Notes under the pieces: model-generated
What the model was told of the DNA's origin: nothing
The model's database searches: none
Seen by the model: only the letters and a program-made list of their open reading frames with translations
DNA from: Pseudomonas cichorii
GTDB taxonomy: Bacteria > Pseudomonadota > Gammaproteobacteria > Pseudomonadales > Pseudomonadaceae
NCBI RefSeq assembly: GCF_015471405.1
Contig: NZ_BLVZ01000022.1
Location: 26,971-90,970, forward strand
DNA: 64,000 nt
Reading direction: 5' to 3'
Part shown: in pieces, positions 24,785-36,381 of the stretch
Position numbering within the stretch: the first letter of the stretch is position 1
Layout of the letters: each line of letters opens with the position of its first letter
Program-made: the position numbers and the translations under genes

Positions 24785-27328
24785 TTAAAGGCTGCGAGCA
24801 ACCTGGACCTTCTCGAAGACTTCGATCTTGTCACCGACCTTGACGTCGTTGTAGCTCTTGACGCCGATACCGCATTCCATGCCGGCACGAACTTCAGAAG
24901 CATCGTCCTTGAAGCGACGCAGGGATTCCAGCTCGCCTTCAAAGATAACGATGTCGTCGCGCAGAACGCGGATTGGACGGTTACGGTGAACGACACCTTC
25001 AATAACCATACAACCTGCAATCGCGCCGAACTTCGGCGAGCGGAACACGTCACGCACTTCGGCGATACCGAGGATGTTCTCGCGAACATCGCTGCCCAGC
25101 ATACCGGTCAGTGCTTTCTTGACGTCTTCGATGATGTCGTAGATCACGTTGTAGTAACGCATATCCAGACCTTCCTGCTCGACGATCTTGCGAGCGCCGG
25201 CATCGGCACGCACGTTGAAGCCGAACAGTACAGCGTTGGAGGCCAGTGCCAGGTTGGCGTCGCTCTCGGTGATACCACCGACACCGCCACCGACAACACG
25301 CACTTGCACTTCGTCGTTACCCAGGCCGCCCAGGGCGCCCTGCAGTGCTTCCAGCGAACCACGGACGTCGGATTTGAGGACGATGTTAAGCGTCTTCTTC
25401 TCTTCCTGGCCCATGTTCTCGAAGATGTTTTCCAACTTGCCGGCATGAGCGCGAGCCAGTTTGACTTCGCGGAACTTGCCTTGACGGAACAGAGCGACCT
25501 CACGAGCCTTCTTCTCGTCAGCCAGTACGCTCATCTCGTCGCCAGCGTCCGGCGTGCCATCCAGACCGAGGATCTCGACCGGAATCGACGGGCCAGCCTC
25601 TTTTACAGGCTTGCCGTTCTCGTCGAGCATGGCGCGGATACGACCGAAGTTCGAGCCGACCAGAACCATGTCGCCCTGACGCAGAGTACCGTCCTGAACC
25701 AGAACGGTCGCAACCGGGCCCCGGCCTTTGTCCAGACGGGATTCAACGACAACACCACGGCCAGGAGCCGATGGAGTGGCCTTGAGTTCCAGAACTTCAG
25801 CCTGCAGCAGGACCGCTTCGAGCAGTTCGTCGACGCCGGTACCCATTTTCGCGGAAACCGGAACGAAAGGCGTATCACCGCCCCACTCTTCGGAAGTCAC
25901 GCCATGGACCGACAGTTCGCTGCGGATGCGATCGAGGTCAGCGCCCGGCTTGTCGATCTTGTTCACTGCAACAACCAGCGGCACGCCAGCAGCTACGGCA
26001 TGCTGAACGGCTTCGATGGTTTGCGGCATCACGCCGTCGTCTGCTGCAACAACCAGGATGACGATATCGGTCGCCTTGGCACCACGGGCACGCATTGCGG
26101 TAAACGCGGCGTGACCAGGGGTGTCGAGGAAGGTGACCATGCCGCGTTCGGTTTCAACGTGGTAGGCACCGATGTGCTGGGTGATACCGCCGGCTTCGCC
26201 AGCAGCAACCTTGGCACGACGGATATAGTCGAGCAGGGAAGTCTTACCGTGGTCAACGTGGCCCATTACGGTCACGACCGGAGCACGGGAGAACGTCTCA
26301 CCTACGAATTTCAGCGATTCGGCCAGGGAGTCTTCCAAGGCGTTGTCGCTGACCAGCGTGACCTTGTGGCCCAGCTCTTCGGCGATCAACTGGGCAGTTT
26401 CCTGATCCAGTACCTGGTTGATGGTCACCGGAGTGCCCAGCTTGAACATGAACTTGATGACTTCAGCTGCCTTGACGGACATCTGTGCCGACAGTTCGCC
26501 AACAGTGATCGTCTCGCCGATGGCAACGTCACGAATAACCGGACCGGTAGGGTTCTGGAAACCGTGGGCATTGCGTTTCTTCAGCTTGGACTTGCCACGA
26601 CCACCACGACGGAAACCATCGCTTTCTTCGTCGGTAGTACGAGGAGCAACGCGAACAGCCGGTGCCTTCTCTTTTACCGAAGCACGATGCGGGGCGTTCT
26701 TGCGCTCGCCGTCGCCGCCACGAGAGTTGCGATCATCGCCACGGGTCTTGTCCGGACGACGCTGATCGTCACGCTTGCGAACTTCGACAACAGGCGCAGC
26801 AGGTGCGGATGTTGGCGCAGGTGCCGCAGGGGCAGCAGGCGCTTCACGTACTGGCTCGGCAGCAGCCACAGGGGCTGGCGCAGGAGCAGCTTCTGCAACG
26901 ACCGGTTGAGCAGCAGGCTGGCGACGCGCTTCTTCTTCGGCGCGGCGCTTGGCTTCTTCTTCAGCCTTTTGACGGGCGGCATTTTCTACCGCACGGCGTT
27001 CGTCCAGCTCACGCTTGCGCTCGGCTTCGATTTCTTCCGGGCTGCGTTGCACGAAAACTTTCTTCTTGCGCACTTCAACGCTGATGCTTTTGCTGCCAGC
27101 AACGCGCAAGGTGCTCGTGGTCTTGCGCTGCAAGGTAATCTTGCGCGGCTCTTCCACTTTAGCCTTGTGGCTGCTTTTCAAGTGAGTCAGCAACGATTGC
27201 TTTTCACTGTCGGTCACATGTTCCTCGGCGGCGGTGTGCGGCAGACCTGCCTCACGCATCTGCTGCAGCAGGCGCTCTACCGGTGTTTTGACCTCATCGG
27301 CCAGTTGTTTCACCGTGACTTGCGTCAT
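24785..27328 (-). CDS. infB: Translation initiation factor IF-2
   Basis: IF-2 is the GTPase that brings fMet-tRNA to the 30S subunit and promotes subunit joining. The 847 residues contain the IF2_N helical domain (MTQVTVKQLADEVKTPVERLL), a long charged and Ala/Pro-rich linker (about 95-240), a second N-terminal module (ETITVGELSAQMSVKAAEVIKF) and the G domain with GHVDHGKTSLL, DTPGHAAFT and NKID. Domains II-IV follow, ending VARSL. It lies 26 bases after nusA. Confidence 0.98.
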   Translation of the reverse strand: MTQVTVKQLADEVKTPVERLLQQMREAGLPHTAAEEHVTDSEKQSLLTHLKSSHKAKVEEPRKITLQRKTTSTLRVAGSKSISVEVRKKKVFVQRSPEEIEAERKRELDERRAVENAARQKAEEEAKRRAEEEARRQPAAQPVVAEAAPAPAPVAAAEPVREAPAAPAAPAPTSAPAAPVVEVRKRDDQRRPDKTRGDDRNSRGGDGERKNAPHRASVKEKAPAVRVAPRTTDEESDGFRRGGRGKSKLKKRNAHGFQNPTGPVIRDVAIGETITVGELSAQMSVKAAEVIKFMFKLGTPVTINQVLDQETAQLIAEELGHKVTLVSDNALEDSLAESLKFVGETFSRAPVVTVMGHVDHGKTSLLDYIRRAKVAAGEAGGITQHIGAYHVETERGMVTFLDTPGHAAFTAMRARGAKATDIVILVVAADDGVMPQTIEAVQHAVAAGVPLVVAVNKIDKPGADLDRIRSELSVHGVTSEEWGGDTPFVPVSAKMGTGVDELLEAVLLQAEVLELKATPSAPGRGVVVESRLDKGRGPVATVLVQDGTLRQGDMVLVGSNFGRIRAMLDENGKPVKEAGPSIPVEILGLDGTPDAGDEMSVLADEKKAREVALFRQGKFREVKLARAHAGKLENIFENMGQEEKKTLNIVLKSDVRGSLEALQGALGGLGNDEVQVRVVGGGVGGITESDANLALASNAVLFGFNVRADAGARKIVEQEGLDMRYYNVIYDIIEDVKKALTGMLGSDVRENILGIAEVRDVFRSPKFGAIAGCMVIEGVVHRNRPIRVLRDDIVIFEGELESLRRFKDDASEVRAGMECGIGVKSYNDVKVGDKIEVFEKVQVARSL

Positions 27329-27354
27329 GCACTTCTCTCCTCAGGCCGCGCCTG

Positions 27355-28836
27355 TTACTCGAACCAATGGGCTCGGGCGGCCATGATCAACTTGCCGGCA
27401 CGATCATCGTCAATGCCGTCGATGTCGAGCAGGTCATCTATAGACTGCTCGGCCAGGTCTTCGCGGGTAATTACGCCGCGCACCGCCAGTTCCATCGCCA
27501 AATCCTTGTCCATACCCTCAAGCGAGAGCAGGTCTTCGGCCGGATGGGCGTCTGCCAGCTTTTCCTCAGTAGCGATGGCTTTAGTCAACAAGCGATCCTT
27601 GGCACGAGCGCGAAGCTCGTTGACGGTTTCTTCGTCAAAGCCATCGATGTTGAGCATTTCTTCCAGCGGTACGTAGGCAATCTCTTCCAGGCTTGTGAAG
27701 CCTTCATCAACCAGTACCTGCGCCAGATCTTCGTCGACTTCCAGCTCTTCGATGAAGTTGCGCAGAATGTCACCGGTCTCTGCCTGCTGCTTGGCCTGGA
27801 TGTCCGATTCGGTCATCACGTTCAGGGTCCAGCCAGTCAACTGACTCGCCAGACGCACGTTCTGACCGCCACGACCAATGGCCTGAGCCAGGTTGTCCGC
27901 ACCAACAGCGATATCCATTGCATGGGCATCTTCATCGACGATGATTGCCGCCACTTCTGCAGGGGACATTGCGTTGATCACGAACTGCGCCGGGTTATCG
28001 TCCCAGAGCACGATATCCACACGCTCGCCACCCAACTCGCCGGATACGGCCTGAACACGCGAACCGCGCATGCCGATGCAGGCGCCTTGCGGGTCGATTC
28101 GTTTGTCCTTGGAGCGAACAGCGATCTTTGCACGAGAACCCGGGTCACGGGAGGCAGCCATCACCTCGATCAGACCTTCGGCAATTTCCGGTACTTCGAT
28201 ACGGAAAAGCTCGATCAGCATTTCTGGCGCAGTACGCGACAGAATCAGCTGAGGGCCACGGTTTTCAGTGCGGATTTCTTTCAGCAGAGCCCGCAGACGC
28301 ACACCTACCCGGAAAGTTTCCCGGGAGATGATGTCTTCGCGAGCCAGCAATGCTTCGGCATTGTTGCCCAGGTCAACGATGACATTGTCACGTGTAACCT
28401 TTTTAACAGTACCGGAAATGATTTCGCCCAGACGCTCGCGATAGGCATCGACCACCTGAGCACGCTCGGCTTCACGAACCTTTTGCACAATGACTTGCTT
28501 GGCGGTCTGCGCAGCAATACGACCGAACTCGATGGACTCGATCTTCTCTTCGATCAGATCGCCAGCGACAGCACCCGGCTTTTTAGCCTGGGCCTGGTCT
28601 ACAGCCAACTCGTAGGCCGGATCGTCCAGATCTTCGTCTTCGACCACAGTCCAGCGACGGAACGTCTCGTAGTTCCCGGTGTGGCGGTTGATTTCCACAC
28701 GCAGCTCAACTTCATCTTCGAAACGCTTCTTGGTAGCAGTGGCAAGAGCCAGCTCCAACGCTTCAAAAATCACTCCTGCCGGAACGCCCTTTTCATTGGA
28801 CACCGACTCAACAACCAGCAGTACTTCTTTGCTCAT
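27355..28836 (-). CDS. nusA: Transcription termination/antitermination factor NusA
   Basis: NusA binds RNA polymerase and RNA to modulate pausing, termination and antitermination. The 493-residue protein has the N-terminal polymerase-binding domain, an S1 domain (about 135-200, GTVKKVTRDNVIVDLGNNAEALL), two KH domains (GMRGSRVQAVSGELGGERVDIV and AIGRGGQNVRLASQLTGW) and two acidic C-terminal repeats (about 365-490) as in E. coli. An ORF extension to 28857 exists; the ATG at 28836 (MSKEVLLVVESVSNEKG) is the family start. Part of the rimP-nusA-infB operon. Confidence 0.97.
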   Translation of the reverse strand: MSKEVLLVVESVSNEKGVPAGVIFEALELALATATKKRFEDEVELRVEINRHTGNYETFRRWTVVEDEDLDDPAYELAVDQAQAKKPGAVAGDLIEEKIESIEFGRIAAQTAKQVIVQKVREAERAQVVDAYRERLGEIISGTVKKVTRDNVIVDLGNNAEALLAREDIISRETFRVGVRLRALLKEIRTENRGPQLILSRTAPEMLIELFRIEVPEIAEGLIEVMAASRDPGSRAKIAVRSKDKRIDPQGACIGMRGSRVQAVSGELGGERVDIVLWDDNPAQFVINAMSPAEVAAIIVDEDAHAMDIAVGADNLAQAIGRGGQNVRLASQLTGWTLNVMTESDIQAKQQAETGDILRNFIEELEVDEDLAQVLVDEGFTSLEEIAYVPLEEMLNIDGFDEETVNELRARAKDRLLTKAIATEEKLADAHPAEDLLSLEGMDKDLAMELAVRGVITREDLAEQSIDDLLDIDGIDDDRAGKLIMAARAHWFE

Positions 28837-28895
28837 CGTACGCCTCGCCTTTCGCAAGCCATTGGATCCGCGGGATCCGCAGTATCTGGCACGTC

Positions 28896-29354
28896 TCAGT
28901 CAAACGTGGGAATAATGTTGGCTTTGTCGATCAAGTCGATCGGCAACAGGTACTCGTGATCTTCTACATGCACCACGACATCCTGCTCCTCCACCCCGCG
29001 GAGAAGGCCTTGAAAGTTGCGTCGACCATCGAATGGCGAGCGCAGCTTTATTTTCACTTGTTCCCCAGCGTGCAAAGCAAACTGTTCAAGAGTGAACAGC
29101 GGGCGATCCATGCCGGGAGAAGACACTTCAAGCGTGTATTCAGCACTGATGGGATCTTCAACATCCAAAACACCGCTGACCTGGCGACTGACTATTTCGC
29201 AGTCCTCCACCAGAACGCCGCCTTCTTTGTCGATATAAATACGCAGCAGTGAATGTCGGCCCTGGGAAAGAAATTCAATTCCCCAGCATTGATAGCCAAG
29301 AGCCTCGACCACCGGGGCCAACAAGGCCTGCAACTGTTCTAGCTTGCTCGACAC
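28896..29354 (-). CDS. rimP: Ribosome maturation factor RimP
   Basis: RimP acts in early 30S subunit maturation. The 152-residue sequence has the typical pattern CWGIEF...HSLLRIYIDKEGGV, SRQVSGVLDVEDPI, YTLEVSSPGMDRPL and the C-terminal Sm-like domain ending LIDKANIIPTFD. An upstream ATG (29372) would add MHEGVQ. However, the GAGGGGG there is ideally placed as the ribosome-binding site for the GTG at 29354 (then SSKLEQLQALL), the normal start of the family. First gene of the nusA-infB operon. Confidence 0.95.
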   Translation of the reverse strand: MSSKLEQLQALLAPVVEALGYQCWGIEFLSQGRHSLLRIYIDKEGGVLVEDCEIVSRQVSGVLDVEDPISAEYTLEVSSPGMDRPLFTLEQFALHAGEQVKIKLRSPFDGRRNFQGLLRGVEEQDVVVHVEDHEYLLPIDLIDKANIIPTFD

Positions 29355-29383
29355 CTGAACCCCCTCGTGCATGCTTTAGAAAT

Positions 29384-29404
29384 AAAAAAATGGGCTAAAG
29401 CCCA
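29384..29404 (-). terminator. Terminator upstream of rimP (end of tRNA transcription unit)
   Basis: On the - strand TGGGCT-TT-AGCCCA is followed by seven T's (plus-strand A's 29384-29390). It lies between the tRNA genes and rimP and overlaps the space where a rimP promoter must act. A further ACGCCG/CGGCGT stem is at 29413-29432. Confidence 0.75.
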
Positions 29405-29451
29405 TCATGAAAACGCCGCTGAACATCGGCGTTATGTACTGTCCAGCTAAC

Positions 29452-29475
29452 AAAAAGCCCCTAGAATAGGGGCTT
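29452..29475 (-). terminator. Terminator directly after the initiator tRNA
   Basis: AAGCCCC and GGGGCTT (29455-29461 and 29469-29475 on the plus strand) with a T run on the - strand, 9 bases past the CCA end of the tRNA. Confidence 0.88.
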
Positions 29476-29483
29476 CGCGAAAC

Positions 29484-29560
<77 letters not shown>

Positions 29561-29621
29561 ACAAAGCTGGGGCGGAAGTATACGACCGATCCCTTAAAGG
29601 GTCAATCCAACATCCACCTAC

Positions 29622-29644
29622 AAGAAAGCCCGCTAGTGCGGGCT
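29622..29644 (-). terminator. Terminator after tRNA-Leu
   Basis: AGCCCGC (29627-29633) and GCGGGCT (29638-29644) around TAGT; on the - strand it is followed by TTTCTT. The two tRNAs may therefore be separate units or share partial read-through. Confidence 0.75.
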
Positions 29645-29656
29645 ATCCTGCTTAAT

Positions 29657-29742
29657 TGGTACCGAGAAGGGGACTCGAACCCCTACACCCTATGGGCACA
29701 ACCACCTCAAGGTTGCGTGTCTACCAATTCCACCACCTCGGC
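29657..29742 (-). tRNA. tRNA-Leu (GAG)
   Basis: An 86-base class II tRNA with encoded CCA. The anticodon stem CAACC/GGTTG encloses loop TTGAGGT, giving anticodon GAG. A long variable arm (TGCCCATAGGGTGTA) and the T-arm GGGGTTCGAGTCCCC follow. It lies just downstream of secG. Confidence 0.96.
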
Positions 29743-29789
29743 ATTACAACTCTTTTTGGCGACCTCAACAAACATCGCCGAATTCTTTT

Positions 29790-30170
29790 TTACTTCTGCT
29801 CTGGAGCTTGAGGTACGTCAGCTGGAACTACCGCTGGCTTTTGCCCTTCGAGCACCGGAACATCATCTGCTGCCGGTTTTTGTTTCACTTCCAATACCGC
29901 TGGATTTGGTAAACCTACTTCAGTCAGCCCTTGAGCTTTCTCTTTAGCAAAGTAACCTAACCCCAAGCTGGTTATGAAAAAAGCTGCGGCGAGTATAGCA
30001 GTAAACTTACTGAGAAAGGTAGAGGTTCCTTGCCCTCCGAACACAGTATTTGATGCACCTGCTCCGAAAGACGCACCGGCGTCCGCACCTTTACCCTGCT
30101 GCAGCAATACCAGGACAACAACGCCCAGAGCGCCCAGCAGATGAAAAACGACTACGACTGTTTCCAGCAT
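29790..30170 (-). CDS. secG: Preprotein translocase subunit SecG
   Basis: SecG is the small non-essential subunit of the SecYEG channel. The 126-residue protein has two membrane segments (about 2-22 and 53-73) around the conserved cytoplasmic loop LLQQGKGADAGASFGAGASNTVFG, and a charged, Pro-rich C-terminal tail. An ORF extension to 30218 exists, but the ATG at 30170 (MLETVVVVFHLLGALG) is the real start. It follows tpiA by 4 bases. Confidence 0.96.
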   Translation of the reverse strand: MLETVVVVFHLLGALGVVVLVLLQQGKGADAGASFGAGASNTVFGGQGTSTFLSKFTAILAAAFFITSLGLGYFAKEKAQGLTEVGLPNPAVLEVKQKPAADDVPVLEGQKPAVVPADVPQAPEQK

Positions 30171-30174
30171 TTTT

Positions 30175-30930
30175 TCAGTTTCCCGCGGCGCGACAGATCG
30201 CACCGAACTCATCTGCATTCAGGGAAGCTCCACCAATGAGCCCCCCATCGATATCCGGCATGCTGAACAACTCGACCGCATTGGCCGCCTTCACGCTGCC
30301 GCCATAAAGAAGACGCACGCCTTGTGCGACTTCGGAATTCTCTTTCGCCAGCTGCGCGCGAATAGCTGCGTGCACGTCCTGCGCCTGCTGAGGCGAGGCT
30401 GTCAGCCCGGTACCAATGGCCCAGACCGGCTCGTAAGCGATTACCGCATCAACAAATGCACCAATGCCAAACTCGGCGATGATGCTATCGAGCTGCTGCC
30501 CGACAACTTCCAGCGTCTGACCCGCTTCGCGCTGCTCAAGGGTTTCCCCTACACACAACACCGGTATCAGGCCGCTCGCCTGAATCGCCGCAAACTTGCG
30601 ATTGAGAACATCATCCTGCTCACCAATCAATTGGCGGCGCTCGGAGTGCCCAACCAGTACAAACCTGCAACCTGCATCAGCAAGCTGACTCGACGCTATC
30701 TCGCCTGTCAGCGCACCCTGTGCTGCCTGTATCGCAGCATCCTGGGCACCAACGGCGATGGACTGGCCCTTGAGCCCTTCAACCGCCTGAGCGATGTAGA
30801 GACTCGGAGGCATAACCGCGATATCAACATCGCTTGGCAGAACCTGCCCGGCAAGCCCGTCGATCAGCTCAGCGACGCTGGCGCGGGTACCGTGCATCTT
30901 CCAGTTACCAGCTACCATAGGGCGACGCAT
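30175..30930 (-). CDS. tpiA: Triose-phosphate isomerase
   Basis: TpiA interconverts dihydroxyacetone phosphate and glyceraldehyde-3-phosphate. The 251-residue barrel shows the active-site lysine in GNWKMHG, the histidine in VLVGHSERRQ, the glutamate in AYEPVWAIGTG and the phosphate-gripping LYGGSVKAANA. It is cotranscribed with secG downstream; glmM lies 66 bases upstream. Confidence 0.98.
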   Translation of the reverse strand: MRRPMVAGNWKMHGTRASVAELIDGLAGQVLPSDVDIAVMPPSLYIAQAVEGLKGQSIAVGAQDAAIQAAQGALTGEIASSQLADAGCRFVLVGHSERRQLIGEQDDVLNRKFAAIQASGLIPVLCVGETLEQREAGQTLEVVGQQLDSIIAEFGIGAFVDAVIAYEPVWAIGTGLTASPQQAQDVHAAIRAQLAKENSEVAQGVRLLYGGSVKAANAVELFSMPDIDGGLIGGASLNADEFGAICRAAGN

Positions 30931-30996
30931 GCTACACCTCGTCGGTCAAAGTGGGCGCAGATGTTACCCAACACTTTCAACACTGGCAAGCCAAAA

Positions 30997-32337
30997 TCAG
31001 GCGCAAACTTCAGCAACAAGCTTCGCCAGCTCATCGGCATAGTTTCTGACCTGAGTTTCGTCCTCACCCTCGACCATGACCCGCACCAATGGCTCGGTGC
31101 CAGACTTGCGCAGCAAGACGCGACCACGCCCCGCCATTTCCGCCGTAACACGGGCACAGGCTTCCTGTACCGACGGATGGGAAACCGGATCCACACCACC
31201 GCCAAAGCGCACATTGACCAATACCTGAGGGCATTTGCGCAGCGCCTGACGAATCTCGCACAGGCTGACACCCCGACGACGCAAGGCAAGCAGCACCTGC
31301 AAGGCAGCAATAATCGCATCCCCCGTCGTGGTGTGCTGGAAGCAGACGATATGCCCGGAGTTTTCACCGCCGATCTGCCAGTCGCGCTCCAGCAGCTCGG
31401 CAATCACATAGCGGTCACCGACATTGGCCCGCACGAATGGAATATTCTTCTCGGCAAGTGCCAGCTCAAGCCCCAGGTTGCTCATCAGGGTACCGACCAC
31501 GCCGCCCCGCAAACGACCACGCTCCTGCAGATCACAGGCAATGATGTACAGAAGCTCGTCGCCATCGACGATCGCCCCCGTATGATCAACCATCAGAACC
31601 CGGTCGCCATCGCCATCGAATGCGATCCCCAGATCAGCCTTTTCAGACACCACGGCAGCCTGCAACGCTTCCATGTGGGTGGAACCGCAATCCTTGTTGA
31701 TATTGAGCCCATCAGGTTGCGCCGACAGCACAACGACCTGCGCGCCCAATTCACGGAAAACGTTGGGGGCCACTTTATAGGTAGCGCCGTGTGCGCAGTC
31801 GATCACCAGCTTAAGGCCGGCAAAACTGGTACTGGTCGGCACACTGCTTTTACAGAATTCGATATAACGTCCGGCCGCATCGTTGATACGCGAAACCTTG
31901 CCGAGCTTTTCGGATTCGGCGACGGTCATCGGCGTATCCAGCAGCTCTTCAATCATCTTCTCGATCTCGTCAGGCAGCTTGGTGCCCTTGCCCGAGAAGA
32001 ACTTGATGCCATTGTCGTAATGCGGATTGTGGGAGGCACTGATAACAATGCCCGCCTCGGCATGAAAGGTGCGGGTCAGATACGCGATAGCCGGTGTAGG
32101 CATCGGACCAAGCAGCATGACATCCGCCCCGGCAGCCGAAATACCGGCCTCCAGCGCAGACTCGAACATGTAACCGGAGATGCGCGTGTCCTTGCCGACA
32201 AGAATCCTGCAGGCGCCCATTCGGCGAAATGCCATGCCGGCAGCCCAGCCGAGCTTGAGCATGAACTCAGGCGTGATTGGAAACTGTCCTACCCGACCAC
32301 GAATGCCGTCAGTTCCGAAATACTTTCTTGTAGTCAT
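30997..32337 (-). CDS. glmM: Phosphoglucosamine mutase
   Basis: GlmM converts glucosamine-6-phosphate to glucosamine-1-phosphate for UDP-GlcNAc, peptidoglycan and LPS synthesis. The 446 residues have the opening YFGTDGIRGRVG, the phosphoserine loop ISASHNPHYDNGIKFF, the metal-binding FDGDGDRVLMVD and the sugar-binding GGENSGHI, plus the phosphate loop RKSGTEPLVRVMVEG. It follows folP by 20 bases, as in many proteobacteria. Confidence 0.98.
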   Translation of the reverse strand: MTTRKYFGTDGIRGRVGQFPITPEFMLKLGWAAGMAFRRMGACRILVGKDTRISGYMFESALEAGISAAGADVMLLGPMPTPAIAYLTRTFHAEAGIVISASHNPHYDNGIKFFSGKGTKLPDEIEKMIEELLDTPMTVAESEKLGKVSRINDAAGRYIEFCKSSVPTSTSFAGLKLVIDCAHGATYKVAPNVFRELGAQVVVLSAQPDGLNINKDCGSTHMEALQAAVVSEKADLGIAFDGDGDRVLMVDHTGAIVDGDELLYIIACDLQERGRLRGGVVGTLMSNLGLELALAEKNIPFVRANVGDRYVIAELLERDWQIGGENSGHIVCFQHTTTGDAIIAALQVLLALRRRGVSLCEIRQALRKCPQVLVNVRFGGGVDPVSHPSVQEACARVTAEMAGRGRVLLRKSGTEPLVRVMVEGEDETQVRNYADELAKLVAEVCA

Positions 32338-32357
32338 AAATGCTGCTCCGCAGTTTC

Positions 32358-33209
32358 TTACTCAGCCGATTCGACAGCTGCAATCATGCGCACCACATCA
32401 GCCGTTTCGGCGACGTCGTGCACACGTAGAATTCGAGCCCCTTTGGTCATCGCCAAAGCGGCCAATGCAAGGCCTCCATACAACCGCTCCCCGACAGGAC
32501 GCTCCAGCACGGCACCGATCATGCTTTTGCGCGAAACCCCGACCAGTAACGGTCGCCCAAGAGAATGCAGGGCCTGCATATGCTTGAACAGACTCAGGTT
32601 GTGATCCAGCGTCTTGGCGAAACCGAAGCCGGGATCAAGGATGATCCGGTCACGCTCGATACCTGCCGCCGCACACTGATTCATCCGCTCAAGCAGAAAA
32701 GCGCTGACCTCACCCAGCAGGTCGGTGTAACGCGGGTCATCCTGCATATTGCCCGGCTCGCCGAGCATGTGCATCAGACAGACCGGCAGACCTGTCTGAG
32801 CGGCAGCCACCAGGGCACCAGGGCGACCCAACGAACGCACATCATTGATAAGCCCCGCACCGAGACGAGCCGTTTCGAGCATGACTTCAGGCGTGGAGGT
32901 ATCAACCGAAACAATGACGTCCAGTTCGCGGCCGATAGCTTCTACCACCGGCGCAACCCGTTCAAGCTCTTCAGCAGGAGAAACAGGAGGCGCACCAGGA
33001 CGAGTTGACTCGCCACCGACATCAATCAGAGTCGCACCCGCCAGAACCATGCCCTCGGCATGACGCAAGGCTGCATCAAGCTGGCTGTAACGGCCGCCAT
33101 CCGAGAATGAATCTGGAGTTGCATTGAGGATGCCCATCACGTGCGTACGGGCCAAATCAAGAACCCGGTTGCCGCAAGGCAACCGGGTCGGGTACAGCGT
33201 AGATGTCAT
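32358..33209 (-). CDS. folP: Dihydropteroate synthase
   Basis: FolP joins para-aminobenzoate to the pterin pyrophosphate made by FolK; it is the sulfonamide target. The 283-residue TIM barrel has the pterin-binding signatures MGILNATPDSFSDGG and VGGESTRPGAPPVS, the DVRSLG loop and DPGFGFAKTLDHNL, ending with a conserved RVHDVAETADVVRM. It begins 8 bases after the ftsH stop. Confidence 0.98.
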   Translation of the reverse strand: MTSTLYPTRLPCGNRVLDLARTHVMGILNATPDSFSDGGRYSQLDAALRHAEGMVLAGATLIDVGGESTRPGAPPVSPAEELERVAPVVEAIGRELDVIVSVDTSTPEVMLETARLGAGLINDVRSLGRPGALVAAAQTGLPVCLMHMLGEPGNMQDDPRYTDLLGEVSAFLLERMNQCAAAGIERDRIILDPGFGFAKTLDHNLSLFKHMQALHSLGRPLLVGVSRKSMIGAVLERPVGERLYGGLALAALAMTKGARILRVHDVAETADVVRMIAAVESAE

Positions 33210-33217
33210 GTCAGACC

Positions 33218-35128
<1,911 letters not shown>

Positions 35129-35312
35129 TTAGCTACCCTCTGAAGCAAGCTCCACGCAGGAAGCGTGCCTCGCATGATATTCACCGGCCTAACTTACTAC
35201 AGAACCTACAGATGTGGCAGGCACCGTCTGTAACCCTTTGTGAAACTTTGACTGCATGATGGTCATACATGCGCCATCAGCATAGCCATTTGAAAAAAGC
35301 TATCGACCACCA

Positions 35313-35963
35313 TCAAAGACGCTCATCGCTTGCAGCGCCTTCGACTGCGCGAAAACCGCGAGCCAGCAGGTATTGCTCACGAGACCTGTCTCGCGACGAC
35401 AACGGCTTGCGCATCTGCACCTTGTCGAAAAGCTTGCGGATATCCTTGTGGTACACATCAAAGCCCTCGCCCTGGAAGACCTTGATCAGGAAATCACCAC
35501 CCGGTCGCAAGACCCGACCTGCAAGATCCAGTGCCAACTCGCAGAGGAACATTGCACGCGGCATGTCCACTGCACTCAATCCACTCATATTGGGGGCCAT
35601 ATCGGAAATCACAAGGTCTACCTGCGTATTGCCGACAGCTTCCAGGATTTGAGCGAGAACCGCGTCCTCGGTGAAGTCCCCTTTGATGAAGGTCACATCG
35701 GGGATGCTGTCCATATCAAGGATATCGGACGCGATCAGGCGACCCTGACCACCAATCAGACGACTGGTCACCTGAGACCACCCCCCCGGAGCCGCCCCAA
35801 GGTCAATGACCGTCATGCCTGGACGGATGATCTTGTCCTTCTCCTGGATCTCCAGAAGCTTGTAGCTGGCACGGGAACGGTAACCGTCCTTTTGCGCCAT
35901 TTTGACGTATTTGTCATCAAAGTGTTCTTTGAGCCAGTTATGGCTTGTCTTGGAACGGGCCAC
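35313..35963 (-). CDS. rlmE: 23S rRNA 2'-O-methyltransferase RlmE (FtsJ/RrmJ)
   Basis: RlmE methylates U2552 in the A-loop of 23S rRNA late in 50S assembly and is heat-inducible. The 216-residue protein has the SAM motif VIDLGAAPGGWSQV, the catalytic K-D-K-E set (basic N-terminus SYKLLEI, D in LVISDMAPNMSG, K in FLIKVFQGEGFD) and the C-terminal SSRDRSREQYLLARGFR. GTG at 35963 (ARSKTSHNWL) with GAGG upstream is preferred over the TTG at 35975. It lies upstream of ftsH, as in E. coli, and is divergent from yhbY. Confidence 0.95.
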   Translation of the reverse strand: MARSKTSHNWLKEHFDDKYVKMAQKDGYRSRASYKLLEIQEKDKIIRPGMTVIDLGAAPGGWSQVTSRLIGGQGRLIASDILDMDSIPDVTFIKGDFTEDAVLAQILEAVGNTQVDLVISDMAPNMSGLSAVDMPRAMFLCELALDLAGRVLRPGGDFLIKVFQGEGFDVYHKDIRKLFDKVQMRKPLSSRDRSREQYLLARGFRAVEGAASDERL

Positions 35964-36069
35964 GGGGCACCTCAAAAATAAAACGAGTCGTGATTAACTG
36001 GGCGGTCCCGGACTCGCTCGGGTAAACTGGCCGCCGCTTTTTTACAAGATCAGACGCAGGGGTCAGATT

Positions 36070-36378
36070 ATGCCGCTCACTCAAGAGCAGAAGAAACAAT
36101 ACAAATCCATTGGCCACCATCTGAAACCAGTATTGATCGTGGCTGACAATGGTTTGACTGAAGGTGTGCTCGCCGAACTTGAACGCGCACTGAGCGATCA
36201 CGAGCTGATCAAGATCAAGCTCAACATCCTCGATCGCGAAAGCCGCCTCCAGACCATCGCAGAGCTCTGCAAGGCCGGTTCAGCGGACCTTGTGCAGGTC
36301 ATCGGCAAAATGGCGTTGATCTATCGCAAGAACCCAAAGGTAAACAAGCAATTGTCCAACGTCCACCGCGCAAGCTGA
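36070..36378 (+). CDS. yhbY: YhbY-family ribosome assembly RNA-binding protein
   Basis: A 102-residue CRS1-YhbY (CRM) domain protein. The domain covers almost the whole chain, with QKKQYKSIGHHLKPVLIVADNGLTE, ALSDHELIKIKLN and the GxxG-like loop preceding VQVIGKMALIYRKNP. Family members associate with pre-50S particles. It is divergent from rlmE, another 50S maturation factor, and convergent with the greA transcript. Confidence 0.95.
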   Translation: MPLTQEQKKQYKSIGHHLKPVLIVADNGLTEGVLAELERALSDHELIKIKLNILDRESRLQTIAELCKAGSADLVQVIGKMALIYRKNPKVNKQLSNVHRAS

Positions 36379-36381
36379 TTT

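Noticed and set aside
24749..27676. 975-codon + strand frame across infB
   Set aside because: Antisense shadow crossing infB, its start and the nusA end.
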